Shown: positions 31,434 to 41,321, counted from the stretch's first letter. The stretch is 64,000 nt of DNA from Pseudoips prasinana (GCA_951640165.1 OX621264.1:8313001-8377000); one strand, 5' to 3'. Notes: generated by a model not told the origin, from the sequence alone. Numbers and translations: made by a program.

Positions 31434-31685
31434 GATGCTATCACCGGTCCGTAAGTGATTGGCGAGGTTAAGCAACTAGGCTCGCGGTCAGTCCATAGAT
31501 GGGTGACCGCCAAAGTGGTTTAATTTCTGAGCGTCTCCGTGCTACGGAGGGCAGGTTAAGCTGTCGGTCCCGGTTGTAGCCTTTAGGCAACAGTCGTCGT
31601 TAAGCCATGTCAGAGGCCTAATGGGCGACTTGAACAACTCTGCATAGGGTAACCGCTGCGCTGCCCATACGATAAGTACCTAAGT
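31434..31685 (+). mobile_element. 5S rRNA-headed SINE, copy 4 (best head)
   Basis: Head GATTGGCGAGGTTAAGCAAC, TAGGCTCGCGGTCAGTCCAT, AGATGGGTGACCGCC aligns by eye to the 5S rRNA A box-intermediate element-C box region. Body GTCGGTCCCGGTTGTAGCCT, GTTAAGCCATGTCAGAGGCC; tail CCCATACGATAAGTACCTAA. Confidence 0.75.
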
Positions 31686-31759
31686 AAGTAAGATGTTGAA
31701 ATTATTTTATAGAGCATTAGGTAAGTTTAGCTTTATTATTGATATATTTATCCAATAAT

Positions 31760-31800
31760 CCATTTCACCATTGTTGCATTATGTAACAATGGTGAAATGG
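31760..31800. repeat. Perfect inverted repeat (hairpin)
   Basis: CCATTTCACCATTGTT and its exact complement AACAATGGTGAAATGG separated by 9 bp (GCATTATGT). Sixteen-bp arms; no T-run follows, so not a pol III terminator structure. Confidence 0.8.
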
Positions 31801-32218
31801 AAACTGGGCAGTAATTCAAGCGGAAATATTTTTTGTTACCTTTTCCATCATCGGCAATCGAGTGCTGGCATTGCACGTGTCGAGATAAAAAAAGTAAATG
31901 AGGAAGTCTATGGCCGCTGCAAATTGGCGCCAAGATCCCGCTAAATTAAGAACTAGTCTAGTTAAGTCGACGACACATCTGTGGATATAATTGCATCACC
32001 CAAAACACCCTTATTATTTACTAGCTGTGCCCCACGGTTATACCTATGTGTTAATCCAAGGAATCAGCTAACTCCATACCAAAGTTTAGACGTGAAGAAG
32101 TAACAAACATACACTGTGACTGTGTATGTACCTATGTATGTTACAATACTACACAAGCATCTGTATTAAATCCTACTAATATTATAAACGCGAAAGTTTG
32201 TGACTCTGTGAGTGTGTT

Positions 32219-32400
32219 GTATAGCAAATAAATAAAACTGAAGTGTAAGTTTGTAATATTGAAATAACCGTATTTTACTACATGCATATGCATATTTATA
32301 CGGCACATACACTAAAATAACATTTTTAAAATTTTTGTCTGTGTGTCTGTCTGTTTGTTCCGGATAATTGACACGCGGACGAAGTCGCGGGCACAGCTAG
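32219..32400 (+). mobile_element. Helitron H2, internally deleted
   Basis: 5' region AGCAAATAAATAAAACTGAA, TATTGAAATAACCGTATTTT; then directly TTGACACGCGGACGAAGTCG, CGGGCACAGCTAG. The segment between GTTCCGG and AATTGACACG is missing relative to 11729-12027. Confidence 0.75.
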
Positions 32401-32872
32401 TGTCACATAAATTTAGATCAAAGCCGTGTCACATATTAAATTACATCCTCCAGCTCTTGGCGAACCAAAGTAAATATTCCTGGTCGACAAGTATACGTAC
32501 AGACGCCAGCACATCAAGCTACCCCAATCTGTCAAATTTCTCCAATTGAAAGTGAACCTTATGTTTTTGTGATAAAGTTGAACATCTATAAAAGTAATTT
32601 GACAGATTGGGGTGGCTGGATGTGCAGCTGGCGTTTGTACATATCTATCCAAAAACAAGTTGAAGCATTTAAATTAAATTTATTTAGTCAAATTTATTCC
32701 ATTACCTTTTTCTTACAATAACTATTCGTATACCTATAGTAACTACTAATGTATACCACAGAATAGATAAGTGTAATGTGAAGCATGATACTTCAACTGT
32801 AATATGTGACACGGCCTTGAACTAAATTTATGTGACACTAGCTGTGTCCGCGACTTCGTCGGCGTGTTAATT
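32366..32872. repeat. Inverted repeat joining two Helitron 3' ends
   Basis: Left arm about 32366-32440 (ACACGCGGACGAAGTCGCGG ... CTAG, then TGTCACATAAATTTAGATCA, AAGCCGTGTCACATATTA) is complementary to the right arm about 32797-32872. The non-Helitron part of each arm is about 42 bp. The centre holds a complete MITE M1. Confidence 0.8.
32499..32641. mobile_element. MITE M1, copy 7
   Basis: TA|CAGACGCCAGCACATC ... TGTGCAGCTGGCGTTTG|TA; a 4-bp duplication (CAGC) sits in the right arm. Confidence 0.85.
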
Positions 32873-32945
32873 AGCTTATTTAGTTCTTTTTAGGTGTTTT
32901 CTAAAATAAAACTTATTTTCTAAAATAAACGTAGCCTAAGATACT
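32838..32945 (-). mobile_element. Helitron H2 3' fragment, minus strand
   Basis: CTAGCTGTGTCCGCGACTTC, GTCGGCGTGTTAATTAGCTT, CTAAAATAAACGTAGCCTAA; lost beyond 32945. Confidence 0.65.
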
Positions 32946-33084
32946 GGTTGCAAATCAACGCTATTATATGTGGCATAATACTGAACTGTGGCCTTTTAGA
33001 CAGTAATATTTTTGTATACGATGGGTATCTTTATTTTTATAAGGCAGCGGAATGCTTACTCATGCCACCCACAACATACGGGTG

Positions 33085-33235
33085 AGCATGTTGGACTTGC
33101 ACCAACTAAACCTAACCTGGAGTGGACTTCTCTTGGCGCTTGATGCCTCCTTTTGTGCCATGAATGATGATGCCAGAATCCGGGGCACGTACCCTAGGAG
33201 GGTTCTGGATTGCCCTCCCCTAGGATCGAATTTTA
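33085..33235 (+). repeat. Dispersed repeat K, copy 3
   Basis: CTGGAGTGGACTTCTCTTGG, GGGGCACGTACCCTAGGAGG, TTCTGGATTGCCCTCCCCTA. Homologous to 18145-18310. Confidence 0.4.
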
Positions 33236-33338
33236 TATCTTTTACGAAAATCTATTAAGTGTTTAGCAATTCTCTTTTTCTTTGGTTTTTTTTTCAGTAT
33301 TTTCTATTATATCAAGTTTTTTATAAATATATTTCTTA

Positions 33339-33652
33339 CTAGCTGTGCCCGCGACTTCGTCCGCGTGTTAATTAGTTTATTTCGTTTTTCTTGTAAAATA
33401 AAAGACGTTTTTTATAAAATAAAAGTAGCCTAAGTTACTCCTTATTACATCAGCTACCTGCCAATAAAAGTCCCGTCAAAATCGGTCCAGCCATTTCAGA
33501 GATTAGCCGGAACAAACAGACAGACAGACAGACAAAAATTGTAAAAAATTTCATTTTGGTGTATGTACCGTATATATATTCATATTAATGTAGTAAAAAC
33601 CGGTTATTTCAATATTACAAACAGACACTCCAATTTTATTTATTTGTATAGA
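33339..33652 (-). mobile_element. Non-autonomous Helitron H2, complete
   Basis: CTAGCTGTGCCCGCGACTTC, GTCCGCGTGTTAATTAGTTT ... CCAATTTTATTTATTTGTAT, AGA. Almost identical to 22874-23182, suggesting recent activity of the family. Confidence 0.85.
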
Positions 33653-34915
33653 TTCATTTTCTATTTGCTTGTCTATGGTACGTATTTATGAACTCTCACA
33701 TACGTTTAATATTTTTCTAATTTAATTTTTTTAAACATTACATATGTTTAAAAAAACTGTTCGATAATTTAGTAACAATTGATGTACCTATCTTAAAAGA
33801 CATAGGTATAAACTTTGTTTTGGGTTTTCACAAGACAGGCTAGTGTGAGAGAAAAAAAGAAATTGTTATGCTCATTTTTGCATTTTATTTTAGTAACTAG
33901 ATACCTACTTACAAGGATTTATGTAACTTTTCTTTGGATAATAAATTACCTATTCTTATTCTTATAGGGAGCCGTGCGTCACAGTAGAGAAATCAGCTTA
34001 CTTACTTACTTATCGTTAGAGGAGTGGTTATCCCAGTGAAATCAGCTGAAATCGATTAATAAAAATTATACCTAATAGATATTTATTGTCAACACTTGTG
34101 TCGTTATGGATAAGATAGTCACCTCTCTACTATCTGAACGCTCACGTGTTTGCCATAAATAACCATGTAACTTATAAATTGTTATTTACCTACCTGTTTA
34201 TAAAGTCCCCACAATATATAAATATAGAAATAGGGCATATACTTTATAAAATGATGCGAGGCCTAGTCTTTTAGGACTGCCGATACAAATAAAAACAATT
34301 TTTTTATTTTCTCATTGGTACTCGGATAGTAGTGTTTATTTGATCCGAGTAGCGAGTGGAAGATGCTACTTCCCATCCCACCTTTGTGCGGTAAAGACTC
34401 ATAGTAATGTTCCTTCTTATGACGGTAATAAATTAAAAAAATATATAAAAGAAAAATATGCTGCGTTCATGGGTGTGTATAATATTATATTATACACACA
34501 CACCGCTATTCTTTAGCGGCGTTTTCACTTCAAAAGGTTAAGTTTGAATTATTACAAATTAAAAATAAAAAAAAAATTTAAGTACTGAAGTATTTCTCAT
34601 TATAAATGAAATTGAATTGTATTCTGTATGAGATTTTTTTTTTAAACCATAAACAATGCAATCTACTACTAACTTTTTTTAAACATAGAACTAATGAACG
34701 AATAAATAAAATGTTTTTCTAACAACCAATTTCTACAAAAATCAGAAGAATAATTATTATCAAAATGGGTTAGTTTCTCTGTCTACGGTATAACCCATTT
34801 CATCGGTCCTTGATAAGTCAAATTACGAGATAATCCGACGTTTAGAAATTAAAATTTGAATTTGTAAGGGATTAAAATTATGTTCAAATTTCCGATACAT
34901 GGGTGCTTACTAACA
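33653..34915. other. AT-rich stretch, nothing recognised
   Basis: No ORF of note, no family repeat matched within the window. A TGTGTATAATATTATATTATACACACACA hairpin lies near 34473-34503. Confidence 0.4.
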
Positions 34916-35003
34916 GTATACGGGTCGGTTGGCGGGGTCGGTAAATGCTTGGCTTTCAGGCCGCAGGTCATGGATTCGATTGCCACCCAAGACAGATATT
35001 TGT
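34916..35003 (+). mobile_element. SINE S2 head, split by LINE insertion
   Basis: GGGTCGGTTGGCGGGGTCGG, TAAATGCTTGGCTTTCAGGC, GGTCATGGATTCGATTGCCA (B box), CACCCAAGACAGATATTTG. The body continues at 35501 after the LINE. Confidence 0.75.
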
Positions 35004-35500
35004 CGTATAAAGACTCCTTCTGTAAAAGGAGTGATACTCATAATATAAATACTAGATATAAGCATAACTTTGTGTTACATACTCAGAGCATTTAGATATC
35101 TGTGGTTACATCCCGTCTCCACAAAGTAAGTAACTCTTTTATGGGGCAATGTATTTATAAGATTCTATAACAAACTTCCCAGTGATATCCGAGAAATGTC
35201 TATGAATAAGTTTAAAATAATTATAAAAGCCAAATTGTGTAGCAGGGCTTACTACAAAACTTTTGATTATTTAAGTGACAAAACAGCTTGGGATTGAGTC
35301 GCTCTAAATTAACACATTTAAATACAATGTAATTTTATGTAAGAAATAAATATTTTAAAAAAGTATTCCTACTGAGTTTTCTGGCAGTGTTTCTCAGTAG
35401 CTGCCAGGTCATGCACTGCATGGTAGGGTAAAAAAAATTGACGATTCCACACAAATGTAATATTTTAACGGAATAAATGACTTGTGATTGATTGTGATTG
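35004..35500 (+). mobile_element. CR1/Jockey-like LINE 3' end inside a SINE
   Basis: Open in frame from about 35167: YNKLPSDIREMSMNKFKIII, then KAKLCSRAYYKTFDYLSDKT-AWD-stop, a typical insect LINE ORF2 C-terminus. The 3'UTR has GCAGTGTTTCTCAGTAGCTG, GCCAGGTCATGCACTGCATG and ends in TGTGATTGATTGTGATTG, a short-repeat tail as in CR1/L2-like elements. Confidence 0.7.
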
Positions 35501-35620
35501 TCTGTTTGTCCTGACTATGGGTGTAATTATCTATATAAATCTGTCTTTACCCAAGAAAAGTAGTAAGTATATGTAGTAAAAAGATATTAGGTATATAATA
35601 TCTTTGATGTAGTATATCAG
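35501..35620 (+). mobile_element. SINE S2 body between LINE and hAT
   Basis: GTCTGTTTGTCCTGACTATG, GGTGTAATTATCTATATAAA, AAGAAAAGTAGTAAGTATAT; last 8 bp TATATCAG are the target of the hAT insertion. Confidence 0.75.
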
Positions 35621-37248
35621 CATAGCTGGGCATTAACTCGTTAATCGTTAATTAATGAAGTTAACATTATGATTAACTTTAAAGTTAACTTTTAAAAATG
35701 TTAACGGACACGTTAACTTCCGTTAGTATGCAGAAGTCCGTTAATCGTTAACCCTAGAAAAATACCCTTATTTAAACTGTAATTAAAGATAACCATAAGG
35801 CGCATAATACATTTATATTTTTCATTATTTAATACTTTTGTATTGCATTTATGAACCCGATGTTTTATTGTGTGGGTATTGAACTAAAAATTAATAAACT
35901 TAATTAGTTAATTTATTTATATATTTGAAACATTAAACTTAAATAAGTCTTCCATCTACAACAAAAGAATTTTACAAAATAATATTTTTTTTTCTTAAAA
36001 GTAATTGAATTATTTCTTATGAATTAATCAACCCAAAATAATCACAGAAAATTATAATTTTTTGGCTCCAAATTTGTATTCATAGACATAGAAAGCATTT
36101 TTTTTTGTATTCGTTGTAAACTGCATTGGGCGAATGTTATCATGCTGCAAAAGCTACGATGCCGTCTTTTCCCGGTTGGAGGATCTTCTTCATCATCTGT
36201 AGAGGTCTGCACAACTGATTTTCCAATAAGTAATATTTGTAATAGTTTCTCACTCATGCTTAGTTTCAGCTTCGAGTCTTTCTGGCAGCATCGGTTCAGA
36301 TGACTGGTTGCTCAACTTTTCCATATATTTGTATCCCTTTTGTTGTTTGTGGAGACTTTTGCTCTTGAAGGGGAATATGCACCTTATGCCCGACGATTAA
36401 ATTACAAATATGAATTATACAAGTATTTTGTTTAAAAAAAAACTACTTACTAGATCTAGTGCAAACCAATTTTCGTTGTTAGTTTGCATGGTAATGTACA
36501 TCATATATTTTTTTTAGTTTTATCATTCTCTTATTTTAGAAGTTACAGGGGGGGGGGGGCACTCATTTTACCACTTTGTAAGTGTCTCTCGCACAAACTA
36601 TTCAGTTGAGAACAAAATGATATTAGAAACCTCAATATCATTTTTAAAGACCTATACATAAATACCCCACATGTATGGGTACGATGAAAAACAAAAACCG
36701 GCCAAGTGCGAGTCGGATTCGCACATGAAGGGTTCCGTATACGCAAGTATTTCAGTTGATTAAATGAAAGCAAATTGCGGTTTATGACGTATTAAAAAAA
36801 ACTACTAGCTAGATCTCGTTCAAACTAATTTTCGTAGTTCGTACATGTATGAAAACGATGAAAAAAAAATTTTTGAGTTTCAGTTCTATGTATGGCGATT
36901 GGCGACCCCCCAAAATAATTGTTTTTTTTTAGTTTTGTGTAAAAATCTTAATGCGGTTCACCGAATACATCTACTTACAAAGTTTCAACAGTACAGCTTT
37001 TATAGTTTTAGAATAAAGTGCTGTGACATACGGACGGACAGACAGATATGACGAATCTATAAGGGTTCCGTTTTTTGCCATTTGGCTTCGGAACCCTAAA
37101 AATGCAATTTTACACATATTAACGATTAACGTTAACTTGCGTTAATTCTTCCGAAATGTAACGCTTTAACGATTAACGAAGCTAACTTTTTTTGTAGCGG
37201 ATTAACGATTAACGAAGTTAACTATTTGATTAACGGTGCCCAGCTATG
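35621..37248. mobile_element. hAT-superfamily DNA transposon, non-autonomous
   Basis: Inverted ends CATAGCTGGGCA and TGCCCAGCTATG; exact 8-bp target duplication TATATCAG at 35613-35620 and 37249-37256. Eight-bp duplications and CA-rich ends of this shape are typical of hAT. Both subterminal regions are dense in GTTAACG/CGTTAAC motifs (for example CGTTAATCGTTAATTAATGA), probable transposase sites. No intact transposase: the only interior frame (36042-36257, minus, 71 codons) is unrecognised. A repeat H copy fills 36457-37105. Confidence 0.92.
36457..37105 (-). repeat. Dispersed repeat H nested in hAT
   Basis: Reverse of 21640-22010, in two parts: 36740-37105 (GGTTCCGTTTTTTGCCATTT, GACAGACAGATATGACGAAT) and 36457-36735 (CACTTTGTAAGTGTCTCTCG, GCAAGTGCGAGTCGGATTCG-like block GGCCAAGTGCGAGTCGGATT). 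A run of 13 guanines at 36548-36560 lies inside. Confidence 0.65.
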
Positions 37249-37320
37249 TATATCAGTTATCTGGTTTACATAGTACAAGCTGTGCTTAGTTTGGGATCAG
37301 TTGGCCGTATGTGAAAATGC
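37249..37320 (+). mobile_element. SINE S2 3' end after hAT
   Basis: Begins with the duplicated TATATCAG, then TTATCTGGTTTACATAGTAC, AAGCTGTGCTTAGTTTGGGA, TCAGTTGGCCGTATGTGA. Completes the SINE started at 34916. Confidence 0.8.
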
Positions 37321-37543
37321 CTATGGCCATTATTATTTTATTTTTATTATTATACGCATGAAGCTAATAAAAGCGTGTTTAAAACAGAATCGCCAAACGT
37401 AGAAGCCAACGGCAAGAAAACTGGCGAGCTCCAAATAGTTAATCGATGGAGGCCGACGCCTGAAAGCTGGATCAATAGCCGCCGCCAGAAGAGTACGGAA
37501 AGATGCAACCTGGGGGGCTACCGGCTAAGTCGCCGAACATCAT

Positions 37544-37726
37544 GATAGTGATCGGCGTTCAAATAAATAAAGGTTAAAAATGACTCATCAATCGTTAAAT
37601 CGGCTTCAACGTTGACAATCGATTCCGGACCATTTATGACGTCACATGTGTTCATGGAAACCGATTTAACGATTGATTAAGTTAAGTAATTTTTAACCTT
37701 TATTTATTTCAACCCCGATCACTATC
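37544..37726. mobile_element. MITE M3, complete palindromic copy
   Basis: Arms of about 60 bp: GATAGTGATCGGCGTTCAAA, TAAATAAAGGTTAAAAATGA, ATCAATCGTTAAATCGG mirrored by CCGATTTAACGATTGATTAA ... TTTATTTCAACCCCGATCAC, TATC. Centre holds ATGACGTCACATGTG. Partial relative at 1-136. Confidence 0.8.
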
Positions 37727-38060
37727 TCTTATCTTGTTTGGGGTGTACTTCTGTACAGCACTTCGAACCTTAAGGATCTTTTGTACTATCCCCCAATGGT
37801 TTTATTCTATCCCTAGAGCCCTGAATGAAGTCTGCACGTAATCCAGTACGCTCCTTAGAGGTAGATCCTTGTAGTCACCTGGTTCTGGATATGCCAGCCC
37901 CAGGATTGCCATTCTGTGTCTTGCCAATGCATCGCATTTGCATATTATATGCAGCATTGTTTCATTTTCTTTCCCACAGGTCCTGCAGATCGGGCTATTC
38001 GACAGTCCCAGTTTGTGTAGGTGGTATCGATCACTATCACGATGTTTGACGACTTAGTCA
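37727..38060 (-). pseudogene. LINE ORF2 C-terminus with zinc-knuckle, minus copy
   Basis: Reverse of 10111-10510: CCCCAATGGTTTTATTCTAT, CCTGAATGAAGTCTGCACGT, TGTCTTGCCAATGCATCGCA, GGTCCTGCAGATCGGGCTAT. One frame gives the CxxC-H-C cluster on the minus strand; indels break it. Confidence 0.7.
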
Positions 38061-38204
38061 GTAGCCCCCCTGGGCCCATGACCTGCCTAATCTCAGAGCT
38101 GTAACGTATGGACGAAGAATAGCATTTTCAACTTCCAGACTTCACTACTCAGCTGATGCTAAGAAATTTTTCTTCACAGGGAAAGTAAGAACTATACCTA
38201 TAAC

Positions 38205-38290
38205 TACTGATTGCACGTGTGCAGCGCCTCGACACATCGTGTCCCCGGTTCGATTCCCGCAAAGGGCAACTATTTGTGTGACTCGCTTTT
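38205..38290 (+). mobile_element. SINE F head fragment
   Basis: GATTGCACGTGTGCAGCGCC, B box CCCGGTTCGATTCCCGCAAA, AACTATTTGTGTGACTC. Confidence 0.55.
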
Positions 38291-38492
38291 TTTTATTTAG
38301 TTCGCGACCCGTCTCTAACTGTAAACATAATTTTATTGCAGGTAAGTTTGGAATGGTGTATTTTTTTTTTAAACGGGACTAGTCCCTCCCTCTTACCCAC
38401 CACTGCAACTCCTGTAAGCCAGGATCAACAGTGGCACACAATGAAATGACACTGAGCGGTGAAGCTCAGGCATGTCCCGGGGAATCGCTTCG

Positions 38493-38738
38493 AAAAATAT
38501 TAGACTTAAACTAGATAATTAAACATAATCTCTTGACAATAACTTGATACGAGCTAGCTAAATATCATTTCTGTAATAAAATAAATTTTATAAATGTTTT
38601 CATACAAGATGTACCTAAATATCTATGTTACTAGAAATAATATCTAATGTATACAACTATATTACTGCAAACATGTTCTGACTATTTACAAGCGCTTTTT
38701 TGAAGTCTACGTGAATAAAAACCTTTTTTATTTTATTG
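38493..38738 (-). repeat. Dispersed repeat D, longest copy, inside LINE 3'UTR
   Basis: Interrupts the LINE between AATCGCTT and TGTCTTGG, which are adjacent in 12760-13048 and 55302-55452. Contains ATAATCTCTTGACAATAACT, TGATACGAGCTAGCTAAATA, GATGTACCTAAATATCTATG, CATGTTCTGACTATTTACAA. It provides the empty-site reference for the element at 42594-45233. Confidence 0.85.
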
Positions 38739-38935
38739 TCTTGGATCCCGCAACGAATTTAATCAGAAACAGAAAAAAGGAGGAGTTAGAAAATGAATAG
38801 TTCCACTTCCCTCCAGAGCAAAGCGGGAGACAGAATGATGTAAAGAGGCTATAGCCTCATAAAATGAGAGATTTGCAACTAGAGAAGCCAGCTGCAAAAG
38901 CACCGAGGATCAATTTAAGGGTCCTAAGTGAGCTG

Positions 38936-39502
38936 TTATATTTGATTCCAATAGTAGGTATGGCAAAAACGCTTAAACGCACGGAAGTTGTTCCTTGTTG
39001 CTACAAGATCCGTATAATAAACTACTCCAGATATTGGTTGCAAGCTGTTTAACATAATATCACGCTGATTTTGCCAGAGATCACACTCCCACGGGATGTG
39101 GTGAGCAGTTTGTTCATATTCGTTACTGGATGTTGAGCACAGACAGATTGGTGAAGATACTAATTTGAAACTATACAATTTACTTTTAAAATTGCCGTGT
39201 CCGGTAAGAAATTGTGCAACACAATGGTCTATGATTAGCCAAGTTTTATTTAACCGTTCGCGTACGTCCGGAAAGAACTGGTGCAGATGGCGACCCTTGG
39301 TTGACGTATTCCATCTACATTGCCATTCATTTAGTAGTTCGTTATTTAAGTCAGCTATTGGCATAAATAGCCTGGTTATTTTCGCACGGTTGCGTAATGA
39401 TAAGAAATCATTTTCTAAATTATCGCGCGTAGAATAATACATTGCTGCTCGTCTTTGAACTTCAAGATCAACCGGTAGTACACCCGCTAGGACAGGCGGG
39501 AA
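38936..39502 (-). pseudogene. LINE ORF2 C-terminal domain
   Basis: Continuous frame of about 188 codons, beginning PPVLAGVLPVDLEVQRRAA (in frame upstream of the first ATG) and containing NEWQCRWNTSTKGRHLHQFF, LTGHGNFKSKLYSFKLV, PICLCSTSSNEYEQTAHHI-PWEC. This matches the end of R1/Jockey-group RT proteins: the linker after RT/RNase H, then a CxC-x-H-x-C knuckle. The catalytic RT part was never copied in (5' truncation). The frame is intact to the stop, so the insertion is fairly young. Confidence 0.8.
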
Positions 39503-39517
39503 TTTTGGAATGGTGTA

Positions 39518-40490
39518 GCGGATAGGTATTCAGGAGAGCCTATTACCATCTTGTTATACTACATAGCTGTATTTCAGGTGAATCAAAGCTACGGTATAAT
39601 ACTCCGATGCACATAAACTGAACATAGGATTCAATGTTACAACACTCGTATTTTTGTATTTGGGGTCAATGATATCACCAAGAGTTTCCAAAAACTCCAA
39701 AGAATTTCTAACCAAGAACACCATAAATACCTACCTAAAGAACATTCTCTCATACAAAAGTATATATCATAACAAACTTCAATTCATCTCATAGTCTAAA
39801 ACCGAATATTAACATGACTGTATAGAACATTCTAACATAGACTATAATTGTTCCACAGACTTCCACAGCTACAGAAACTAAACATACATTGACTCAAAGA
39901 AATTAAAACTTAACCATTATAAATATAAAGATTACATTTCTGTGTATCTAATTGCATTTAACCAGGCATCTGCTTCAACCGGTATATAGTTGTACGTAAC
40001 GGACGAAGAAAAAGGACACCTTGATAAAATCGGTTGACGCCGGATCGCGCGGGAACGAGCTGCAATCGTTCAGAAACGTGATTTGGCGGCCAGTCTAATG
40101 ACCTGTAGGCCTGATGTCCGAATAAAAATTGCAAATTGTCTATTGCCGTAATAGGTCGGTAGAATTTTTCATACTTTGACAAGTAAAGTGTAAAAATAGA
40201 ATTGTTTGGCGGAAAATTATTTGTTATTGTTTGTTATACCGCATGCTCAAATTTGATGACCGAGCAAGCGAAGGATCCTAAAACTAAAGCAAATTAAAGA
40301 AAAGTACACCAAAGAGGTTCCGAGTCTGAGGTTTTAACAAATTAAAAAAAATCGTATGATAAATACGGCACCATGAAAGTAGAAATAAATAGGTTTAATA
40401 GTGTTTTGCATCCACAAACTTGTGTACATGATGTTCTAAATTCACATTTAATTTATCCTATCTATAGCGAAGTCGGAATAACGACTTTTC
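39518..40490. other. Unassigned intergenic DNA
   Basis: No gene or family repeat recognised; ORF 39958-40182 (minus) has low-complexity-free but unrecognised sequence and no homolog in the window. Confidence 0.35.
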
Positions 40491-40494
40491 CACT

Positions 40495-40770
40495 CTGATA
40501 TGCTTGCTTTTAATGCCGGAGGTCGTGGGTTCGATTCCCACCCAGGACAAATATTTGTGTGCATAAACATGTCTGTTTGCCCTGAGTCTGGGTGTAATTA
40601 TCTATATAAGTATATATTTACAAAAGAAAAGTAGTACATTTTGTATATCAGTTATCTTTTACAATAGAAAAGTAGTATATTTTGTATATCAGTTATCTGG
40701 TTTCCTTAGTACAAGCTCTGCTTAGTTTAGGATCAGATGGCCGTGTGTAAATAATGTCCCAGGATATCAT
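40495..40770 (+). mobile_element. SINE S2 with internal tandem duplication
   Basis: B box GTCGTGGGTTCGATTCCCAC, GTGTGCATAAACATGTCTGT, then two copies of a 42-bp block (GAAAAGTAGTACATTTTGTA, TATCAGTTATCT) before GGTTTCCTTAGTACAAGCTC, AATAATGTCCCAGGATATCA. Confidence 0.8.
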
Positions 40771-40810
40771 ATCGAAGAGCAAAAATACTCTTTTCGCGAT
40801 GGGGGTATTA

Positions 40811-41321
40811 TCCTACTAATATTATAAACGCGAAAGTTTGTAAGTATGTGGATGGATGGATGTTTGTTATTCTTTCACGTAAAAACTACTGAATGGATTT
40901 TAATAATACAATAATATAGCTTATACATCAGAATAACACATAGGCTACAATTTATAAAGATATTGTGTGAATCGTCCAAAATAAGTGTCAAGTAAGCATG
41001 AAAAAGTCTACCATCTGCGAGCTATTCCGGCATGCACTGCCAAAACCGCTAGAGGGTACATCCTACTAATATTATAAATGCGAAAGTTTGTGAGTATAGA
41101 TGTAGATAAGTTTGTTACTCTTTTACGCCTGGCCTGGGCCTGGTGACCTGTGGCACAGGTTTTCGCAACCTATTTCAGGCACCAGTCCTTCACAAATGAA
41201 AATCGTATCTAAGTATAAAATTATAATCTAGCCTTAAGTTCCAATTTGTGAAAGGAAATAAACGTATATTATTATTACGCCAAAACTACTTTAACGCGAG
41301 TGAAACCGCGGGGCATATCTA
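40811..41321 (+). mobile_element. Helitron H1, long form, interrupted by a LINE tip
   Basis: TCCTACTAATATTATAAACG start; TTCACGTAAAAACTACTGAA, CTTATACATCAGAATAACAC, GTCTACCATCTGCGAGCTAT, TTCCGGCATGCACTGCCAAA; restart-like TCCTACTAATATTATAAATG at 41061; end GTGAAACCGCGGGGCATATC, TAA (decayed CTAG). Close relative of 52953-53288. Confidence 0.75.
41130..41274 (+). mobile_element. Short LINE 3' insertion with 7-bp target duplication
   Basis: Flanked by TTACGCC at 41123-41129 and 41275-41281, breaking the Helitron motif TTTTACGCCAAAACTACTTT. Insert reads TGGCCTGGGCCTGGTGACCT ... GGCACCAGTCCTTCACAAAT ... GGAAATAAACGTATATTATT, with an AATAAA-type signal and an (ATT) tail. Confidence 0.85.

Larger units (their letters stand above)
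38361..39503 (-). mobile_element. R1/Jockey-like LINE, 5'-truncated, with 14-bp target duplication
   Basis: Flanked by TTTGGAATGGTGTA at 38347-38360 and 39504-39517. On the minus strand it runs from a truncated coding end (39503 down to 38936) through the 3'UTR (CTCCAGAGCAAAGCGGGAG, TTGGATCCCGCAACGAATTT, CACTGAGCGGTGAAGCTCAG, ACTAGTCCCTCCCTCTTACC, all given as plus strand) to a poly(A) tail, seen as T10 at 38361-38370. Interrupted at 38493-38738 by repeat D. Confidence 0.92.

Noticed and set aside
35473..35500. Telomere-like or satellite tail
   Set aside because: TGATTGATTGTGATTG is the short-repeat 3' tail of the adjacent LINE.
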